Shown here: positions 1 through 9,357 of the stretch, in pieces | How positions within the stretch are numbered: the stretch's first letter is position 1 | Layout of the letters: each line of letters starts with the position of its first letter | Origin: Asticcacaulis sp. AC466 | GTDB lineage: Bacteria > Pseudomonadota > Alphaproteobacteria > Caulobacterales > Caulobacteraceae | Direction: 5' to 3' | Assembly: GCF_000495815.1 (NCBI RefSeq) | Contig: NZ_AWGE01000012.1 | Coordinates: 156,795 to 220,794, forward strand | DNA length: 64,000 nt | The notes under the pieces: generated by a model | Database searches by the model: none | Seen by the model: only the letters and a program-made list of their open reading frames with translations | Told to the model about the DNA's origin: nothing | Program-made: the position numbers and the translations under genes

Positions 1-1635
1 TTTCAGTTCCTCGTCAGAGATCAGTACGTTGACCGTACCGGCCTTGAGGTCGACGCGAACCTGGTCGCCCGTCTTGAGCAGGGCCAGATTGCCGCCGGCT
101 GCAGCTTCGGGCGAGGCGTTGAGAATGGACGGTGAGCCCGAAGTGCCGGACTGGCGGCCGTCACCGATACAGGCCAGCGAATGGATGCCGCGCTTGATCA
201 GATAGGTCGGCGCACGCATGTTGACCACTTCGGCCGCGCCGGGATAGCCGATCGGACCCGCGCCGCGCATGAACAGGATGCAGTGCTCGTCGATGCCAAG
301 CGACTCGTCGTCGATGCGGTGGTGATAGTCTTCCGGGCCGTCGAACACGATGGCGCGACCGACGAAGGCTTCCGGATCGGCGGGGTTCGACAGATACCGT
401 TCGCGGAATTCCGGCGAAATGACGGAAACCTTCATCACGGCCGAATCGAACAAATTGCCGGTCAGTACACGGAAACCGGCCCGCGTTTTCAGCGGCTTGT
501 CATAGGTCTTGATGACGTTTTCGTCTTCGATCGCCGCATTGCCGCAGTTTTCGCCGATCGTCTTGCCGTTGACGGTCAGGGCGTCCTCGTGGATCAGACC
601 TTGGGTCATCAACTGCTTGACGACGGCGGGCACGCCGCCGGCATGGTGGTAGTCTTCACCCAGATATTCACCGGCCGGCATCAGGTTGACGAGCAGGGAC
701 ACGTCTTCGCCGTAAGTCTGCCATTCTTCCACCGACAGATCGACACCGATATGACGGGCCAGAGCATTCAGGTGGATGGGGGCATTGGTCGAGCCGCCGA
801 TGGCGGAGTTGACGCGGATAGCGTTGACGAAGGCCTCCTTGGTCAGGATGTCCGATGGCTTGAGGTCTTCATGCACCATGTCGACGATGCGTTTGCCGGT
901 CAGGTAGGCCGTTTCCTGGCGGTCGCGGTGCGGTGCGGGGATGGCGGCGGAATAGGGCAATTGCATGCCGAGTGCTTCGGCCAGCGAGTTCATTGTCGTC
1001 GCGGTGCCCATGGTGTTGCAATAGCCAGTGGACGGCGCGGAGGACGCGACGAGCTTGATGAAGCCTTGATAGTCGATTTCGCCGGCGGCCAGCAGTTCAC
1101 GTGCCTTCCAGACGATGGTGCCGGAACCGGTGCGCTGACCCTTGTACCAGCCATTGAGCATCGGGCCGACCGATAGGGCGATGGCAGGGATATTGACCGT
1201 CGCCGCCGCCATCAGACAAGCCGGCGTCGTCTTATCACACCCGATCGTCAGAACGACGCCGTCGAGCGGATAGCCGTACAGCACCTCGACCAGGCCGATA
1301 TAGGCCAGGTTGCGGTCCAGACCCGCCGTCGGGCGCTTGCCCGTTTCCTGGATGGGGTGAACCGGAAATTCCAGCGCAATGCCGCCGGCTTCCCGGATGC
1401 CTTCACGGATCCGGTCGGCCAGGACAAGGTGGTGGCGGTTGCAGGGAGAGAGGTCCGACCCCGTCTGGGCGATGCCAATGATGGGCTTGCCGGATTGCAG
1501 TTCTTCGAGCGAAAGCCCGAAGTTCATGTAGCGCTCGAGGTAAAGCGCCGTCATGTCCGGGTTCGACGGATTGTCGAACCAGGCACGGGAACGCAGCTTG
1601 GTCGCCTTGACGGAAGGATCAGTGGAGTCGGACAT
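1..1635 (-). CDS. IlvD/Edd-family sugar-acid dehydratase (xylonate dehydratase type), 3' end cut by window
   Basis: Only the first 545 codons lie in the window; the family is about 590 residues, so roughly 45 C-terminal residues are missing. The protein starts MSDSTDPSV and carries the IlvD/Edd iron-sulfur cysteine motifs [17 protein letters not shown] and YCNTMGTA. The run [19 protein letters not shown] closely resembles Caulobacter xylonate dehydratase XylD as I remember it, more than gluconate or dihydroxy-acid dehydratases. Such enzymes dehydrate aldonic acids (D-xylonate, L-arabinonate) to 2-keto-3-deoxy acids in the cytoplasm. It lies 8 bp downstream of the aldose 1-epimerase gene, so the two are probably one transcript, next to a GntR regulator and an AraD1-type gene. 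Family membership is sure; the exact substrate is inferred. Confidence 0.88.
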   Translation of the reverse strand, partial: MSDSTDPSVKATKLRSRAWFDNPSNPDMTALYLERYMNFGLSLEELQSGKPIIGIAQTGSDLSPCNRHHLVLADRIREGIREAGGIALEFPVHPIQETGKRPTAGLDRNLAYIGLVEVLYGYPLDGVVLTIGCDKTTPACLMAAATVNIPAIALSVGPMLNGWYKGQRTGSGTIVWKARELLAAGEIDYQGFIKLVASSAPSTGYCNTMGTATTMNSLAEALGMQLPYSAAIPAPHRDRQETAYLTGKRIVDMVHEDLKPSDILTKEAFVNAIRVNSAIGGSTNAPIHLNALARHIGVDLSVEEWQTYGEDVSLLVNLMPAGEYLGEDYHHAGGVPAVVKQLMTQGLIHEDALTVNGKTIGENCGNAAIEDENVIKTYDKPLKTRAGFRVLTGNLFDSAVMKVSVISPEFRERYLSNPADPEAFVGRAIVFDGPEDYHHRIDDESLGIDEHCILFMRGAGPIGYPGAAEVVNMRAPTYLIKRGIHSLACIGDGRQSGTSGSPSILNASPEAAAGGNLALLKTGDQVRVDLKAGTVNVLISDEELK

Positions 1636-1643
1636 CTGTACTC

Positions 1644-2831
1644 TTATTTCACAACATAGAAGTGATGGACGGTCGTCTGGGTGTAGGTTTGACCCGGATC
1701 GAGGCGTGTGGTGGGGAAGTCGGGGTGGTTCGGGCTATCCGGATAGCGCTGAGCTTCGAAGGCGATGGCCTGATACTTGACCAGCTTCTGGCCGCCCTTG
1801 CCCGCAACGGTGCCGTCGAGGAAGTTGCCGGTATACATCTGGATACCCGGTTCGGTGGTCGAGATGGTCATGCCGCGGCCGGACGTCTTGTCTTCCAGAG
1901 TTACCGCCAGTTTCGGCGTCGGTGTCACACCGCCACGGATGACGTAATTGTGGTCGATGCCGCCGTTGCCGATGACAATCTGCGGGTCCTTAGAGGTCAC
2001 GCGCTCGCTGACCAGGGCCGGGGTAGTGAAGTCGAAGGGCGTACCTTTGACCGGCATTTCCTTGCCCGTCGGGATCAGAGTCTTATCGACCGGCAGAATG
2101 GCGTCGGACTGGATGGTCAGCATGGCGTCGGTGGCGGGGCGCGTCGCCGGAATGCCGCCGAGATTGAACAGGCCGTGATTGGTCATGTTGATCACGGTCG
2201 GCTTGTCGGTGGTCGCCTTGTAGCTGACGGTCAGGTCATTGTTTTCATTAAGCGAATAGGTCACCTCGGCCACGACCTTGCCGGGATAGCCCTGATCGCC
2301 GTCCGGCGAGGTCAGGGTGAAGGTCACCGACGAGGTGTCGCCACCGGACTTCACGTCCTTGATGGTCCAGTTGTTCTTGTCCCAGCCCTTGGTGCCGCCA
2401 TGCAGCGAATTCGGCGCATTATTGATCGGCAGGGTGTAGGTCTTGCCATCCAGGGTGAACTTGCCCTTGGCGATGCGATTGGCGTAACGGCCGACCGTGA
2501 CATTGGTATAGTTCGGGGTCTTTTCGTAGCCTTCGATGTTGTCGTAGCCGATGACAATATCGGCCGCCTTGCCGTCGCGGTCGGGGACCATCAAGCTCTG
2601 GATCGCAGCGCCGTAGGTGATGAGGCGGGCGGTGACGCCTTTTGAATTCTTGAGTTCAACCATCTCGACCTGGGTGCCGTCGGACAAGGCGCCGAAGGGC
2701 AGGCGGGTCGCCGTGGTGGCGCCGGCTGTTGCGGAAGCGGTTTCCGCCTTTTCCGCGGGCTTACTGCAGGCCCCAAGGGCCATCAGCACGCTTAGCCCCG
2801 CGACAAGCGCAATTCTCTTCGAATTCAGCAT
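1644..2831 (-). CDS. Aldose 1-epimerase (galactose mutarotase), predicted lipoprotein
   Basis: 395 residues. The N-terminus is a lipoprotein signal: basic MLNSKR, a hydrophobic core, then a lipobox LGA-C with Cys22 as the lipidated residue, so the enzyme should be membrane-anchored and face the periplasm. The mature part is a GalM-type mutarotase: [11 protein letters not shown] at the sugar-binding site, [12 protein letters not shown] holding the catalytic His, [15 protein letters not shown], and the catalytic Glu region [19 protein letters not shown] near the C-terminus. It interconverts alpha and beta anomers of aldoses. First gene of a probable operon with the downstream dehydratase. A periplasmic mutarotase beside a sugar-acid dehydratase suggests it prepares sugars for uptake or periplasmic oxidation (inference). 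Confidence 0.9.
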   Translation of the reverse strand: MLNSKRIALVAGLSVLMALGACSKPAEKAETASATAGATTATRLPFGALSDGTQVEMVELKNSKGVTARLITYGAAIQSLMVPDRDGKAADIVIGYDNIEGYEKTPNYTNVTVGRYANRIAKGKFTLDGKTYTLPINNAPNSLHGGTKGWDKNNWTIKDVKSGGDTSSVTFTLTSPDGDQGYPGKVVAEVTYSLNENNDLTVSYKATTDKPTVINMTNHGLFNLGGIPATRPATDAMLTIQSDAILPVDKTLIPTGKEMPVKGTPFDFTTPALVSERVTSKDPQIVIGNGGIDHNYVIRGGVTPTPKLAVTLEDKTSGRGMTISTTEPGIQMYTGNFLDGTVAGKGGQKLVKYQAIAFEAQRYPDSPNHPDFPTTRLDPGQTYTQTTVHHFYVVK

Positions 2832-2955
2832 ATTACATCCTCTCTGAGATCAACCGTACCGTCATTGGGCGGCCGGCCTCCAACCTGTGTTGCACCCCTG
2901 ATGAGACTCCGGGCGCGTAATTATGAGTCACCATCTCCGTCATACCGCGCGGGCA

Positions 2956-2968
2956 TTAGTCAGACAAT
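2956..2968. promoter_or_regulatory. Operator-like site of FadR-type GntR family, upstream of galM-dehydratase unit
   Basis: TTAGTCAGACAAT. Positions 2957-2967 fit the FadR-subfamily half-palindrome T-N-GT-N3-AC-N-A exactly. It lies 125 bp upstream of the epimerase start, in a 258-bp intergenic stretch otherwise AT-rich and empty. Related sequences occur at 3933 and 3986. Confidence 0.5.
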
Positions 2969-3089
2969 AAAAAAAGTATATATCGTACAAAATAAAACAG
3001 AAAACGGATCAAATAATCGCGTTCAGATGCATGGCAGACCGTGGCCCATCCCAGGCCTGTTTCCCGTCACTATACAGAGGCACTGATTC

Positions 3090-3911
3090 TTAGGGATGGA
3101 AGGTCTTCTGCGTGTCTTCGTGGGCCATGCGGATCAGCGATTCCATGCACCACCGCGCCCCGCCAGCATCGCGGCGTTCGATCGCTTCGAAGACACGCTC
3201 ATGGTCCGGCACCGGATCGCGGGTCAGGGCGTTGTGACGAGCCTTGTAACGCGTGGTCCATGACACGGCGGCTTCAATGGAACTGGACAGCGAGGCCAAG
3301 GCCTCGTTGCCAGTCGCCTGGATCAGCGCATGGTGGAAGTCGAGATCGGCGCGGCGGCCGGTTTCCGTCTGTAAGGTGTCGCGCTTCATGATGTCCAGGG
3401 CGGCGCGCATCTGTTCCACCTGATCGTCACTGCGGCGCGTAGCCGCCAGCTCGGCAGCGGCGGGCTCGGTGATCAGCCGCAGCTCGAAGAGAGACTTGAT
3501 GAAGTCCTGACTTGGCTCCGTTTCGAACATCCAGCCCAGAACTTCCGGGTCGAGCAGGTTCCAGCGTTCGCGTTCGGTGACGCGCGTGCCGGTTTTCGGC
3601 CGGCTTTCGACCATGCCCTTGGCGGCCAGGATGCGGATCGCTTCGCGATAGGCGGAGCGCGAGATGTCGAGCTTCGAACTTGATTCAATTTCATTGGGCA
3701 GGATCTCGCCCGATTTGAACGTGCCTTTGAGAATGTCTACGCCCAGACGATGGGCGAGGGCGCCGTGCAAACGGCCCTGATACATGCTGTGGCCGTGTAT
3801 GGCGGCATTGTGCTGGCCGTCCGTTCGCAACGGGCGTCCACCATTCATTTTCAGACGGGTGCCGGTCGGACGTAATTCGGTAGTGGGGGGCGGGGCGACG
3901 GGTTTTCTCAT
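3090..3911 (-). CDS. GntR-family transcriptional regulator, FadR subfamily (FCD domain)
   Basis: 273 residues. A winged helix-turn-helix spans about residues 47-115 (GVDILKGTFKSGEILPNE, then SRSAYREAIRILAAKGMVESRPKTGTRV, the usual GntR recognition-helix and wing pattern). An all-helical FCD domain follows at about 135-265 with the acidic/His metal or ligand residues D-L-D-F-H-H near 189-194 and a His near 237. The LPNE form is typical of DgoR/sugar-acid regulators. The gene sits between the epimerase-dehydratase unit and the divergent AraD1 gene, and all three have similar operator-like sites upstream, so it probably controls them and itself in response to a sugar acid. The start is uncertain: the first ATG has AAGG almost touching it, and Met22 and Met43 are alternatives. 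The N-terminal 40 residues look non-conserved. Confidence 0.87.
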   Translation of the reverse strand: MRKPVAPPPTTELRPTGTRLKMNGGRPLRTDGQHNAAIHGHSMYQGRLHGALAHRLGVDILKGTFKSGEILPNEIESSSKLDISRSAYREAIRILAAKGMVESRPKTGTRVTERERWNLLDPEVLGWMFETEPSQDFIKSLFELRLITEPAAAELAATRRSDDQVEQMRAALDIMKRDTLQTETGRRADLDFHHALIQATGNEALASLSSSIEAAVSWTTRYKARHNALTRDPVPDHERVFEAIERRDAGGARWCMESLIRMAHEDTQKTFHP

Positions 3912-3932
3912 GCCTTAACACATGACATTGAA

Positions 3933-3947
3933 TTGTCTGTTTGACAA
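3933..3947. promoter_or_regulatory. Inverted repeat TTGTC-N5-GACAA upstream of the GntR gene
   Basis: A perfect 5-bp inverted repeat with a 5-bp spacer, 21 bp before the GntR start codon and on the divergent promoter side of the AraD1 gene. It shares TTGTCTG with the sites at 2956 (opposite strand) and 3986. Probably an autoregulatory operator. Confidence 0.5.
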
Positions 3948-3985
3948 AGTGAATTTACAAGCTAAAGAGCTTGGGTTAAATCCAT

Positions 3986-3998
3986 TTGTCTGAGTAAA
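3986..3998. promoter_or_regulatory. Third operator-like site, upstream of the AraD1-family gene
   Basis: TTGTCTGAGTAAA, sharing TTGTCTGA with the neighbouring sites and one base away from the T-N-GT-N3-AC-N-A pattern. It lies 38-50 bp before the AraD1 start codon, a position suited to repressor control. Confidence 0.42.
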
Positions 3999-4035
3999 TA
4001 GCGCGGCGGACTGCCGAAAAAAGTGAGGAAATACC

Positions 4036-5031
4036 ATGTCCCTACGTCTCATCCAGATTGTTACGCCGGAAGGTGAGCGCCGTGTCCTGGCGGCTCAGGC
4101 GGACGGATCTGCGCATGTTATTTCCGGCGTGAATTCGACCTATGAATTGGCTCGCAAGGCGATTGCCGCCGGCAAATCCCTCTCGGATCAAGTGGCCGCG
4201 CTCGGGACCGGCGAGGCGGTCGATGTCGCCGTTGCCCTGGCCGAAGGCCGTGTCCTGGCGCCGATCGATCACCCCGATGCTGCCCACCTGCATGTGACGG
4301 GCACCGGATTGACCCATCTCGGCTCCGCCGAGGGCCGCGACAAGATGCACAAGGCCGCTGCCGCTGCGGAAACCCAGACCGATTCGATGCGCATGTTCCT
4401 GATGGGCGTGAAGGGCGGCAAGCCTGAGGCAGGCACTGTCGGCGCCCAGCCGGAGTGGTTTTACAAGGGCAATGGCTCGACCCTGGTCGGTCCCGGCGCC
4501 GAGTTGCAATCGCCCGCCTTCGCCGAAGATGGCGGCGAAGAGCCGGAAATGGCCGGTATCTATGTTATCGGCGATGACGGCGCGCCCTACCGGATCGGTT
4601 ACGCCCTGGCCAACGAATTTTCCGATCATGTCACCGAGAAGCAAAACTACCTGTGGCTGGCCCATTCCAAGCTGCGCCCCGCATCGCTCGGTGTCGAAAT
4701 CCTGACCGGTGACCTGCCCCGCGACGTGCGCGGCACCTCGCGCATCTGGCGCGGCAATGAAATCATCTGGGAAAAGCCATTTATTTCGGGTGAGGACAAC
4801 ATGTCCCATTCGCTGGACAACCTGGAACATCACCATTTCAAATATGACCTGTTCCGCCAGCCCGGCGACGTCCATGTCCATTGTTTCGGCACGGCCACGG
4901 CATCCTTTGCCGACGGCATCCAGACCAAGGATGGCGATGTTTTCGAAATCATCGCCGAGCCCTATGTCTACGGCCTGCGCAACCCGCTCAAGACCAATGC
5001 CGAGCAGACGGTGGCCGTAAAGGCGCTCTGA
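4036..5031 (+). CDS. AraD1/GguC family protein (fumarylacetoacetase-like fold)
   Basis: 331 residues. The start has a good ribosome binding site (GTGAGGAAAT, 4-10 bp upstream). The sequence matches the GguC/AraD1 group: N-terminal MSLRLIQIVTPEGERRV, central GVKGGKPEAGTVGAQPEWFYKG, then the FAH-like acidic metal-site region EEPEMAGIYVIGDDG, and HVTEKQNYLWLAHSKLRPAS. Members are found in pentose (L-arabinose, D-xylose) operons and are thought to act on 2-keto-3-deoxy sugar acids, which fits the dehydratase encoded at the other end of this locus. It is not the usual Caulobacter XylX-type sequence. Divergent from the GntR gene with operator-like sites between them. Family confident; the reaction is inferred from context. 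Confidence 0.85.
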   Translation: MSLRLIQIVTPEGERRVLAAQADGSAHVISGVNSTYELARKAIAAGKSLSDQVAALGTGEAVDVAVALAEGRVLAPIDHPDAAHLHVTGTGLTHLGSAEGRDKMHKAAAAAETQTDSMRMFLMGVKGGKPEAGTVGAQPEWFYKGNGSTLVGPGAELQSPAFAEDGGEEPEMAGIYVIGDDGAPYRIGYALANEFSDHVTEKQNYLWLAHSKLRPASLGVEILTGDLPRDVRGTSRIWRGNEIIWEKPFISGEDNMSHSLDNLEHHHFKYDLFRQPGDVHVHCFGTATASFADGIQTKDGDVFEIIAEPYVYGLRNPLKTNAEQTVAVKAL

Positions 5032-5040
5032 TAGGCCAGT

Positions 5041-5070
5041 CTCTCACTGAAAAAGCTCTCACTGAAAAAG
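5041..5070. repeat. 15-bp direct tandem duplication
   Basis: CTCTCACTGAAAAAG occurs twice head to tail just after the AraD1 stop codon. It looks like a replication-slippage duplication; no function is evident. Confidence 0.85.
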
Positions 5071-5110
5071 CTCTGGGCGCCTGTCCGGAGCTTTTGTGTT
5101 CGGGAAGCGT

Positions 5111-5149
5111 TTAGAGCGCCGATCTGACTGAATCAGATCGGCGCTCTAA
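5111..5149 (+). terminator. Strong hairpin terminator made from a dispersed palindrome
   Basis: 17-bp perfect arms (TTAGAGCGCCGATCTGA and its complement) around the loop CTGAA, followed on the plus strand by AATTTTTGTTTTT. This is the expected form of an intrinsic terminator for the AraD1 gene. The first 14 bp of the arm recur at 58906, so the stem is probably part of a repeated palindromic family. Confidence 0.8.
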
Positions 5150-5162
5150 TTTTTGTTTTTAC

Positions 5163-5206
5163 GCGCTTTTTGATCCGAAAAGTGCGTCACACTTTTCGGA
5201 AAGCGC
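5163..5206. repeat. Extragenic palindrome (REP-like)
   Basis: Inner arms CCGAAAAGTG and CACTTTTCGG around CGTCA, with outer arms GCGCTTT and AAAGCGC separated by a small bulge. It abuts the stop codon of the first S9 peptidase. The form resembles short palindromic repeats common in alphaproteobacterial intergenic DNA; copy number cannot be judged from one window. Confidence 0.6.
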
Positions 5207-5207
5207 T

Positions 5208-7187
5208 TTATCGCGGTGGATTGTGCTTTTCGATAAAGGCGACGATAGCATCGTACATGTCCGCACGCGCCGCTTCGTTGGTTTCCCAATGGTCGGTATG
5301 GTCGTATTGAATGAAGGTGACATCCTTCTTGGCTGTCTTCAGGGCATTGACCATAGCCAGGCTCTGACTGAAGGGGACGACGGTGTCGTCCTTGCCGTGA
5401 ACGATGAGTATGGGGATGTTCATCTTGGCGGCGTGGAACACCGGCGACACCTCGGCATAGGTCGTCGGATCACCGAGGAGGCGCTTTTCCCCCCGATAGG
5501 TGGTCGATTCAGTGGTGGCGTCATAGCCGCGAATGCTTTCCAGGAAATCGCTCAGGTCGGTCACGCCGGCGACATCAACGGCGCAGCGATACATACCCGG
5601 ATCGAAGGCCGCACCGGCCAGGGCGGCGTATCCGCCATAGGAGGTGCCGACGATACAGACGCGCTTGGGATCGACCGTTCCGGCCTTGACCAGATGACGC
5701 ACGCCGTCCGACAGATCGGTTTGCATCTTGCGGCCCCATTGACCGTAACCGGCTTCAACGAAATCCTCGCCGTAACCGCTTGATCCGCGGAAATTGGGTT
5801 GTAACACGGCATATCCGCGCGAGGCGTATGCCTGAGACTCGGAGTCGAATTCCTGCCCGTCCCGCGCCACCGGACCGCCGTGCGGGAGCACCACCAGCGG
5901 CAGGTTTTTGGCGTCCCGATTGGGTGGCAGGCTGAGATAGGCTTCGATCTCAAGTCCATCGGCCGCCGTATAGGTGATCACGGTTTTTGTGGTGATCCAC
6001 TCGGGTGGGATATGCGGATATTCGGCGCCGATGGTCAGGCTGGTTCCGGCCTTCAAATCCAGGAAGTAGTAGGTGCCGGCATCGTCTTCGCCTTCGGAAG
6101 AGATAATCATCTGGCGCGGATCATCGGCGAGGTCGATGATGCTCATGCGGTAGCCTTCGACCGATGCCCTGGCTTTCTCCACCAGGGCATTCATGGCCGG
6201 ATCGAAATAGTGTTCCTGGGTCCAGCCGTCATAGGTCGTATATCCGCTGAGCCGGAAGGTCTTTGGATCGAAAATCGGTTCCGCCGTCAGGCCCTTGATC
6301 GGCAGCGGCGATGAAAACACCCCATCGGCAGACACTTCGTAATAGTGCCCCTTCGTTTCGCCAGAATTCATGAAGACCACGACCGATTGGCCGTCACGGC
6401 CCAGCCCGACCAGGTTCGGATAATCCAGTTCCGCATGCTGGCTGAAAATAGTCTTCCAGAGGCCCCGGTCATAATGTTGCAACTCCCAGATCTTTGTCTT
6501 CGGGGAGTAGGTGGCGCGCGCCAGCATTTCGCCTTCCGGCGTCAGTATCCAGTTCTCGGTGTGCCATGGCGCGCGGTCCATGACCGTGGCGTTGGCCGAC
6601 CGGTCGAGATCGAAGCGGTAAAGATAGCGCGCCTCGTCGTAATTGATGGGAAAGGACGAAGCCGTGAGCTGGCGCTTGCCATTTTGACGGATGATCCGAA
6701 CGCCGCCGCTAACGAAGCTTTTGAACCCTTCGATCTGGCTGAACAGGGTGTTGATGGTCCGCGCCTGCAGGTTATAGACGCTGACGATGTAGTAGGTATC
6801 GCGTCCGCCGGAAAAGGCTTCGAACTTGTCCGTCGCCATCGATGTGACCGCCAGATGGCCGTCGTCGATCCACCAGATCGAGGCGATCTTGGCTGTCCCC
6901 AGATCGTAGATCTGGAAGGCCTTGGTGGCGATGACGTATTCATAAAGGTATTTGCGGCCGTTCTCTTCGCGCATATAGGCGATGTGGGTACCGCCCGGAG
7001 ACAGGCAGACGAAGCGAAGGGCAGGCGATTTCGCCCAGTCGCGCGGTGTCGGTTGCGGCGGCAAGTCCGCGGCCATGGCTGCCTTACCCAGTCCGATAGT
7101 CCCCAGTCCGATAGTCAAAGCGCTGGTGCCGGAAAGTCGCAACAGGGCGCGGCGATTTAGGGTGCGGCGATTTTGGGCATGGGGCAT
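5208..7187 (-). CDS. S9 family (prolyl oligopeptidase-type) peptidase, Tat-exported, copy 1 of 3
   Basis: 659 residues from the chosen start (MPHAQNRRTL); a longer frame to 7256 adds 23 residues that would precede the signal peptide. The N-terminus is a twin-arginine signal (LNRRALLRLSG, then a hydrophobic stretch ending AMAAD), so a folded protein should be exported. A beta-propeller-like region covers about residues 40-390, then a C-terminal alpha/beta-hydrolase peptidase domain: LPHGGPVARDG, nucleophile elbow GTSYGGY (Ser near 515), catalytic Asp in HGKDDTVVP and His in YDHTDHWE. The family cleaves peptides (acylaminoacyl, dipeptidyl or prolyl oligopeptidase activities). First of three tandem paralogues; probably used in periplasmic peptide degradation (inference). 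Confidence 0.9.
   Translation of the reverse strand: MPHAQNRRTLNRRALLRLSGTSALTIGLGTIGLGKAAMAADLPPQPTPRDWAKSPALRFVCLSPGGTHIAYMREENGRKYLYEYVIATKAFQIYDLGTAKIASIWWIDDGHLAVTSMATDKFEAFSGGRDTYYIVSVYNLQARTINTLFSQIEGFKSFVSGGVRIIRQNGKRQLTASSFPINYDEARYLYRFDLDRSANATVMDRAPWHTENWILTPEGEMLARATYSPKTKIWELQHYDRGLWKTIFSQHAELDYPNLVGLGRDGQSVVVFMNSGETKGHYYEVSADGVFSSPLPIKGLTAEPIFDPKTFRLSGYTTYDGWTQEHYFDPAMNALVEKARASVEGYRMSIIDLADDPRQMIISSEGEDDAGTYYFLDLKAGTSLTIGAEYPHIPPEWITTKTVITYTAADGLEIEAYLSLPPNRDAKNLPLVVLPHGGPVARDGQEFDSESQAYASRGYAVLQPNFRGSSGYGEDFVEAGYGQWGRKMQTDLSDGVRHLVKAGTVDPKRVCIVGTSYGGYAALAGAAFDPGMYRCAVDVAGVTDLSDFLESIRGYDATTESTTYRGEKRLLGDPTTYAEVSPVFHAAKMNIPILIVHGKDDTVVPFSQSLAMVNALKTAKKDVTFIQYDHTDHWETNEAARADMYDAIVAFIEKHNPPR
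7087..7116. repeat. 15-bp in-frame tandem duplication inside a signal peptide
   Basis: CCCAGTCCGATAGTC twice in tandem, encoding a five-residue repeat (TIGLG-TIGLG) in the hydrophobic core of the Tat signal of the first S9 peptidase. It lengthens the hydrophobic stretch without a frameshift. Confidence 0.85.
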
Positions 7188-7288
7188 CAGCGGTCTCAAA
7201 TGGCGGTTCCCCACGCTATGTTGCGCCGCGCGGCAATTCAAGCGCGCGGTTACCAAACGTAAGGACGCGTTACGGGCGGTCCGGCGTG

Positions 7289-9304
7289 TTAGGCGGGCGG
7301 GTTGTGTTTTTCGAGGAACGCGACAGCGGCCTTCATCATCTCTATACTGGCAGATCCAATGGTTTCCCAGTGATCCTGCCCCTTATAGGTAATAAATTCG
7401 ACGGGTTTCCCGGCGGCTTTGAGGGCGCTTTCCATGCGACGGCTTTGGTCGATGGGAACGACGGTGTCGTCGGTGCCGTGAATGAGTAAAATTGGACAGG
7501 AGGCCTTTGCCGCCTGTCTAGCGGGCGATATGTCGCCGTAGTGCGCCGGATCGCCCATGAAGCGCTTCCAATAGCGCACCCTCGTCGAGTCGATGACACC
7601 ATTATTGGCGGTTTCCCAGTCGAGCATGGCCTGAAGGTCGGACACGCCCGCTATGGCGACAGCGCAGGTGTAGACGCCCGGATCGAGCGTCGGACCGGCC
7701 ATGGCGGCATAACCGCCGTAGGATGCCCCCATGATGGCCACGCGCTTGGGATCGACCACGCCTTTCGCGACCAGATGGCGAACGCCGTCTGACAGATCGG
7801 TCTGCATTTTGCGCCCCCACTCGCCGTAGCCGGCCTGCGTGAAGCTTTCGCCATAACCGCTCGACCCGCGGAAATTCGGTTGCAGAACCGCATAGCCGCG
7901 TGAGGCCAAGGCCTGGGCCTGCCAGTCGAAATTGATATAGTCGCGTAACTCTGGCCCGCCGTGTGGAAGGACGACGAGCGACAGGTTATTCGCCGCTTTG
8001 AACGGTGGCAAAGTCAGATAGGCATGAATATTCAGTCCGTCCGTCGCCTTGTAATCTATGGCTGTCTTGTTTGAAATCCATTCTTCCGGCAGGTCCGGAT
8101 AGACGGCGGCGACGGGTTGCGCCTGTCCGGTTGTAAAGTCGATATGGTAATAGGTCCCGGCATCGTCCGGTCCTTCGGTCTTGACGACCATTTGGCGCGG
8201 ATCTTCGGCATAATCCGCGATCTCATAGCGGTACCCATCGCCAACCATCTTGGGCAGGGCTTCGTACAGTTTTTTCAGCAGCGGATCGAAATAGTCAGGA
8301 TGGAATGACTCGTCATAGCGACCAAAACCGACCAGCCTACGCGTTGTCGGATGGAAAAGAGGGAAGTATTCACCGGTCTTGCCTTCCGGATAAAGTGCGG
8401 GGCCCAGTACGCCGTCCGCCGACACTTCGTGGTATTCCGGCGTCTTGCCATCATCTGTATAAATATAGATGACAATTGAATTGCCATCGCGCCCCAGCCC
8501 GGCGGCGCCTGGTGTCGACAAGCCGTCGCCCTTTTGGCGGTAAATCGTCCTGAAGGTTTTGCCCCCGCTCGCCAGCTCCATATTATAGGCCAGGACGAAC
8601 TCCTTGCGGAAATCATCATAGGTTGTAAAGGCAGCGATGCGCCCTTCCGGGGTGACGATAAAATTGTTAGTCGTATTGGTACCGGCCAGCAGGCGTTCCC
8701 CGCGTTCACTGTTCGGATCGAAGCTGAACAGGTCCAGGCTGTAATCGCCTTGCATATTGCGGTTCGAGGCTGTAACGCGATATTTTCCATCAACCTTGAT
8801 ACGCCTCAAACTGCCCATCACGATCGGATAATAACGGCTTTGCGACGTCATCAAAGTCCCGGTGGTCGAGGGCTTCTGCGGGTAGTCGAAGAAGGTGACA
8901 AACTTGGTATTGTCGACATCGATGCTGCGTGCCTGTGAAACTTCGGCGCGCGCCTTGACGAATTCCGGCACTGTGACGGTGGCGGAATCCACCATGATGA
9001 CGTGAGAATTGTCGCCCCAGAAGAGGTTGCGCACCTTCTTGACGGGAATGGCGAAGGCCTTGGGCTTGGGTTCGCCTATGGTCAGGGCCACAAGGATATT
9101 GTCGTCACCGGTCTGGGTGATCCCGGCCACGCGTTTGCCATCGGGTGACAGGGCAACCGAGCGAATTTTCGGGGTCGCGTAGGTTTCGATCGATGGCTGA
9201 GGCGTGGTCGGAGCGGCGGCGCGCGCCCGCATTGGGTTTGCCAGTGAAAACGCCAGTGCGGAGCCGGTGGCCAAAAGAGCGCGGCGATCGAGTGTAAAAG
9301 TCAT
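7289..9304 (-). CDS. S9 family peptidase, Tat-exported, copy 2 of 3
   Basis: 671 residues. The start is supported by a purine-rich ribosome binding site (TTGGGGGATTATC before the ATG). Tat signal LDRRALLATGSALAFSLA with cleavage near RARAAAP. Peptidase signatures: LPHGGPELRDYINFD, nucleophile GASYGGYAAMAG, Asp in HGTDDTVVPIDQ, His in YKGQDHWE. The C-terminal domain is close to copy 3 (both have SRRMESALKAAGKPVEFI/V-TYKGQDHWET) and somewhat further from copy 1. It lies 101 bp upstream of copy 1 and 53 bp downstream of copy 3 on the same strand, so the three are probably co-transcribed. Confidence 0.92.
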   Translation of the reverse strand: MTFTLDRRALLATGSALAFSLANPMRARAAAPTTPQPSIETYATPKIRSVALSPDGKRVAGITQTGDDNILVALTIGEPKPKAFAIPVKKVRNLFWGDNSHVIMVDSATVTVPEFVKARAEVSQARSIDVDNTKFVTFFDYPQKPSTTGTLMTSQSRYYPIVMGSLRRIKVDGKYRVTASNRNMQGDYSLDLFSFDPNSERGERLLAGTNTTNNFIVTPEGRIAAFTTYDDFRKEFVLAYNMELASGGKTFRTIYRQKGDGLSTPGAAGLGRDGNSIVIYIYTDDGKTPEYHEVSADGVLGPALYPEGKTGEYFPLFHPTTRRLVGFGRYDESFHPDYFDPLLKKLYEALPKMVGDGYRYEIADYAEDPRQMVVKTEGPDDAGTYYHIDFTTGQAQPVAAVYPDLPEEWISNKTAIDYKATDGLNIHAYLTLPPFKAANNLSLVVLPHGGPELRDYINFDWQAQALASRGYAVLQPNFRGSSGYGESFTQAGYGEWGRKMQTDLSDGVRHLVAKGVVDPKRVAIMGASYGGYAAMAGPTLDPGVYTCAVAIAGVSDLQAMLDWETANNGVIDSTRVRYWKRFMGDPAHYGDISPARQAAKASCPILLIHGTDDTVVPIDQSRRMESALKAAGKPVEFITYKGQDHWETIGSASIEMMKAAVAFLEKHNPPA

Positions 9305-9357
9305 GATAATCCCCCAATTTTACCATAACTTATTCGTATCTTTCGAAACGTCAAGCG

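Noticed and set aside
1662..2645. 327-residue plus-strand ORF opposite the aldose epimerase
   Set aside because: Shadow frame rich in Arg/Gly/Val without motifs; the minus-strand epimerase is complete.
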